Shown: piece by piece, positions 62,732 to 64,000 of the stretch
Numbering within the stretch: the stretch's first letter is position 1
Layout: each line of letters opens with the position of its first letter
Assembly: GCF_004803895.1 (NCBI RefSeq)
Contig: NZ_CP021978.1
Coordinates: forward strand, 6,696,001 to 6,760,000
Origin: Streptomyces hawaiiensis
Lineage (GTDB): Bacteria > Actinomycetota > Actinomycetes > Streptomycetales > Streptomycetaceae
Direction: 5' to 3'
DNA length: 64,000 nt
Position numbers and translations under genes: made by a program
The notes under the pieces: model-generated
The model's database searches: none
The model's input: only the letters and a program-made list of their open reading frames with translations
Told to the model about the DNA's origin: nothing

Positions 62732-63558
62732 CGCGCCGCGCGGTGACCCGCGTCCTCATGTACCTGTCGCTGATCGCCGCGACCGCGGTGGTCCTGCTCC
62801 CGCTGGCCGCCGTGCTCCTGACCTCCCTCAAGTCGGAGAAGGAGATGGCCGACGGCAGCGGAGCGCTCGAGTTCCCCGGCGACCCGTTCCACTTCGACAA
62901 CTACGTGACGGCGTTCCAGGACGGGCGGATGCTCTCGGCCTTCGCCAACACGGCGATCATCCTGGTCGTCGCCATCGGCGGCACGGTCCTCATCGGCTCG
63001 ATGACGGCCTACGCCATCGACCGGTTCCGGTTCCGCTTCCGCACGTCGGTGCTGGCCCTGTTCCTGGTCGCCGCGCTGGTCCCCGGCGTGACCACCCAGG
63101 TGGCCACCTTCCAGATCGTCAACAGCTTCGGCATGTTCGACAGTCTCTGGGCGCCGATCGCCCTCTACATGGGCACGGACATCGTCTCGATCTACATCTT
63201 CCTGCAGTTCGTCCGCTCGATCCCGGTCTCCCTGGACGAGTCGGCCCGCATCGACGGCGCCAACGCCTTCACGGTCTACCGCAAGGTCATCTTCCCGCTG
63301 CTGAAACCGGCGATCGCGACGGTCGTGATCGTGAAGGGGATCACCGTCTACAACGACTTCTACATCCCCTTCCTCTACATGCCCTCCGAAGATCTTGGCG
63401 TGATCTCGACGTCGCTGTTCCGCTTCAAGGGCCCCTTCGGCGCCCACTGGGAGACGATCTCGGCGGGAGCGATCCTGGTCATCGTCCCCACTCTGGCCGT
63501 CTTCCTGTTCCTCCAGCGGTTCATCTACAACGGTTTCACCCGGGGGGCCACGAAGTAG
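62728..63558 (+). CDS. CUT1 ABC sugar permease (MalG-like)
   Basis: A 276-residue permease with six hydrophobic segments and the EAA loop LDESARIDGANAFTVYRKVIFP. ATG at 62728 overlaps the preceding stop (ATGA). Last gene of the importer operon. It converges with the RNase D-like gene with only 12 bases between, and I see no separate terminator. Confidence 0.92.
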   Translation: MTRRAVTRVLMYLSLIAATAVVLLPLAAVLLTSLKSEKEMADGSGALEFPGDPFHFDNYVTAFQDGRMLSAFANTAIILVVAIGGTVLIGSMTAYAIDRFRFRFRTSVLALFLVAALVPGVTTQVATFQIVNSFGMFDSLWAPIALYMGTDIVSIYIFLQFVRSIPVSLDESARIDGANAFTVYRKVIFPLLKPAIATVVIVKGITVYNDFYIPFLYMPSEDLGVISTSLFRFKGPFGAHWETISAGAILVIVPTLAVFLFLQRFIYNGFTRGATK

Positions 63559-63570
63559 CCGGCCCTTCGG

Positions 63571-64000
63571 TCAGGCCTCCTTCGCGGACAGCGCCTCCAC
63601 CAGCACCGGCGCCACCTGCTCCACCTGCCACGGCCGCGCACCATGCCCTGCCAGCGCGGCCGCCACCGACTGGGTGTCCACCACCGCCGGCGGCTCCCAG
63701 CACACCCGCCGCACCGTGTCCGGCGTGATCAGATTCTCCTGCGGCATGCCGAGCTGCTCGGCCACCGCCGAGATCCCCGCCCGGGCCGCGGACAACCGCG
63801 CCGCGGCCGCGGGGTCCTTGTCGGCCCAGGCACGCGGCGGCGGCGGCCCGGTCACCGCCTGCCCCGGCTGCGGCAACTGCGCCTCGCTCAGCCCCTTCGC
63901 CCGGTCCACCGCCGCCTGCCACTGCTCCAGCTGCCGCTTGCCCACGCGGTGCCCGAAACCGTTCAGCGCGGCCAGCGCGTGCACATTGGCCGGAAGCGCC
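63571..64000 (-). CDS. Ribonuclease D-like protein, C-terminal part
   Basis: The last 142 codons of a gene that enters from the right edge. The pattern LPANVHALAALNGFGHRVGK is the HRDC-domain helix set of RNase D (helicase and RNase D C-terminal), followed by a variable Pro-rich stretch (LPQPGQAVTGPPPPRAW) and a second HRDC-like segment near the end. RNase D trims the 3' ends of tRNA and other RNAs; the exonuclease domain lies outside the window, so activity cannot be judged. Confidence 0.75.
   Translation of the reverse strand, partial: ALPANVHALAALNGFGHRVGKRQLEQWQAAVDRAKGLSEAQLPQPGQAVTGPPPPRAWADKDPAAAARLSAARAGISAVAEQLGMPQENLITPDTVRRVCWEPPAVVDTQSVAAALAGHGARPWQVEQVAPVLVEALSAKEA

Overview
The window is about 72% G+C with GTG/TTG starts, dense 4-base GTGA/ATGA gene overlaps and Tat-type lipoproteins. 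It carries a gene order (aconitase, ngcEFG, rok7B7, xylFGH, dxs) that I recognise from Streptomyces coelicolor and its relatives, so this is core-to-arm chromosome of a Streptomyces. I see no prophage, insertion sequence, CRISPR array, tRNA or rRNA.

Layout. 1-5.3 kb: the start of a PLP decarboxylase-like gene (leaving on the left), a mannose-6-phosphate isomerase family gene, a secreted protein, a DUF488 protein, an XRE-MurA fusion and a 66-residue DUF4236 protein. 5.3-8.1 kb: aconitase, with a palindrome and an iron-box-like sequence in its promoter. 8.2-15.8 kb, minus strand: a GAF-PAS-GAF-SpoIIE phosphatase/HATPase protein fused by a TGATG junction to a CUT2-type sugar importer (binding protein, ATPase, permease), followed by an orphan CUT1 binding lipoprotein. 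16-20 kb: a phosphotransferase, an AA10 lytic polysaccharide monooxygenase with a CBM2 and a perfect CebR-type box, an MmpS-like lipoprotein and an acetyl xylan esterase.

20.2-32.4 kb: an LplABC-type importer, DUF624 membrane protein and GH42 enzyme (plus strand) converge on a GH92-GH67 operon (minus strand). Together with the esterase they suggest use of substituted xylan and mannosylated glycans. The GH67 alpha-glucuronidase frame is broken by one base. 32.7-36.1 kb: ngcEFG (GlcNAc/chitobiose uptake) behind a DasR-type site. 36.5-41.3 kb: rok7B7 and xylFGH, a close relative of the importer at 9.6-12.8 kb. 41.4-45 kb: dxs and a cationic amino acid permease. The 36.1-45.3 kb block is bracketed by two inverted, nearly identical 236-bp repeats.

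45.4-53.1 kb: an NYN-type protein, a propeller-like protein, and a four-gene set that looks like a synthase-type extracellular polysaccharide locus: nucleotide-sugar dehydrogenase and GT2 synthase on the plus strand, converging on a deacetylase and a CBM3-GH16-like protein on the minus strand. 53.3-56.6 kb: a fatty-acid beta-oxidation pair (thiolase and FadB-type protein). 56.9-63.6 kb: a beta-mannosidase-LacI operon divergent from a CUT1 ABC importer, with two matching LacI-type operators between them. The right edge holds the C-terminal part of an RNase D-like gene.

The common theme is recognition, secretion-based breakdown and import of plant, fungal and chitin-derived sugars, each block with its own visible operator. 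Assignments rest on reading motifs by eye; no database search was run.
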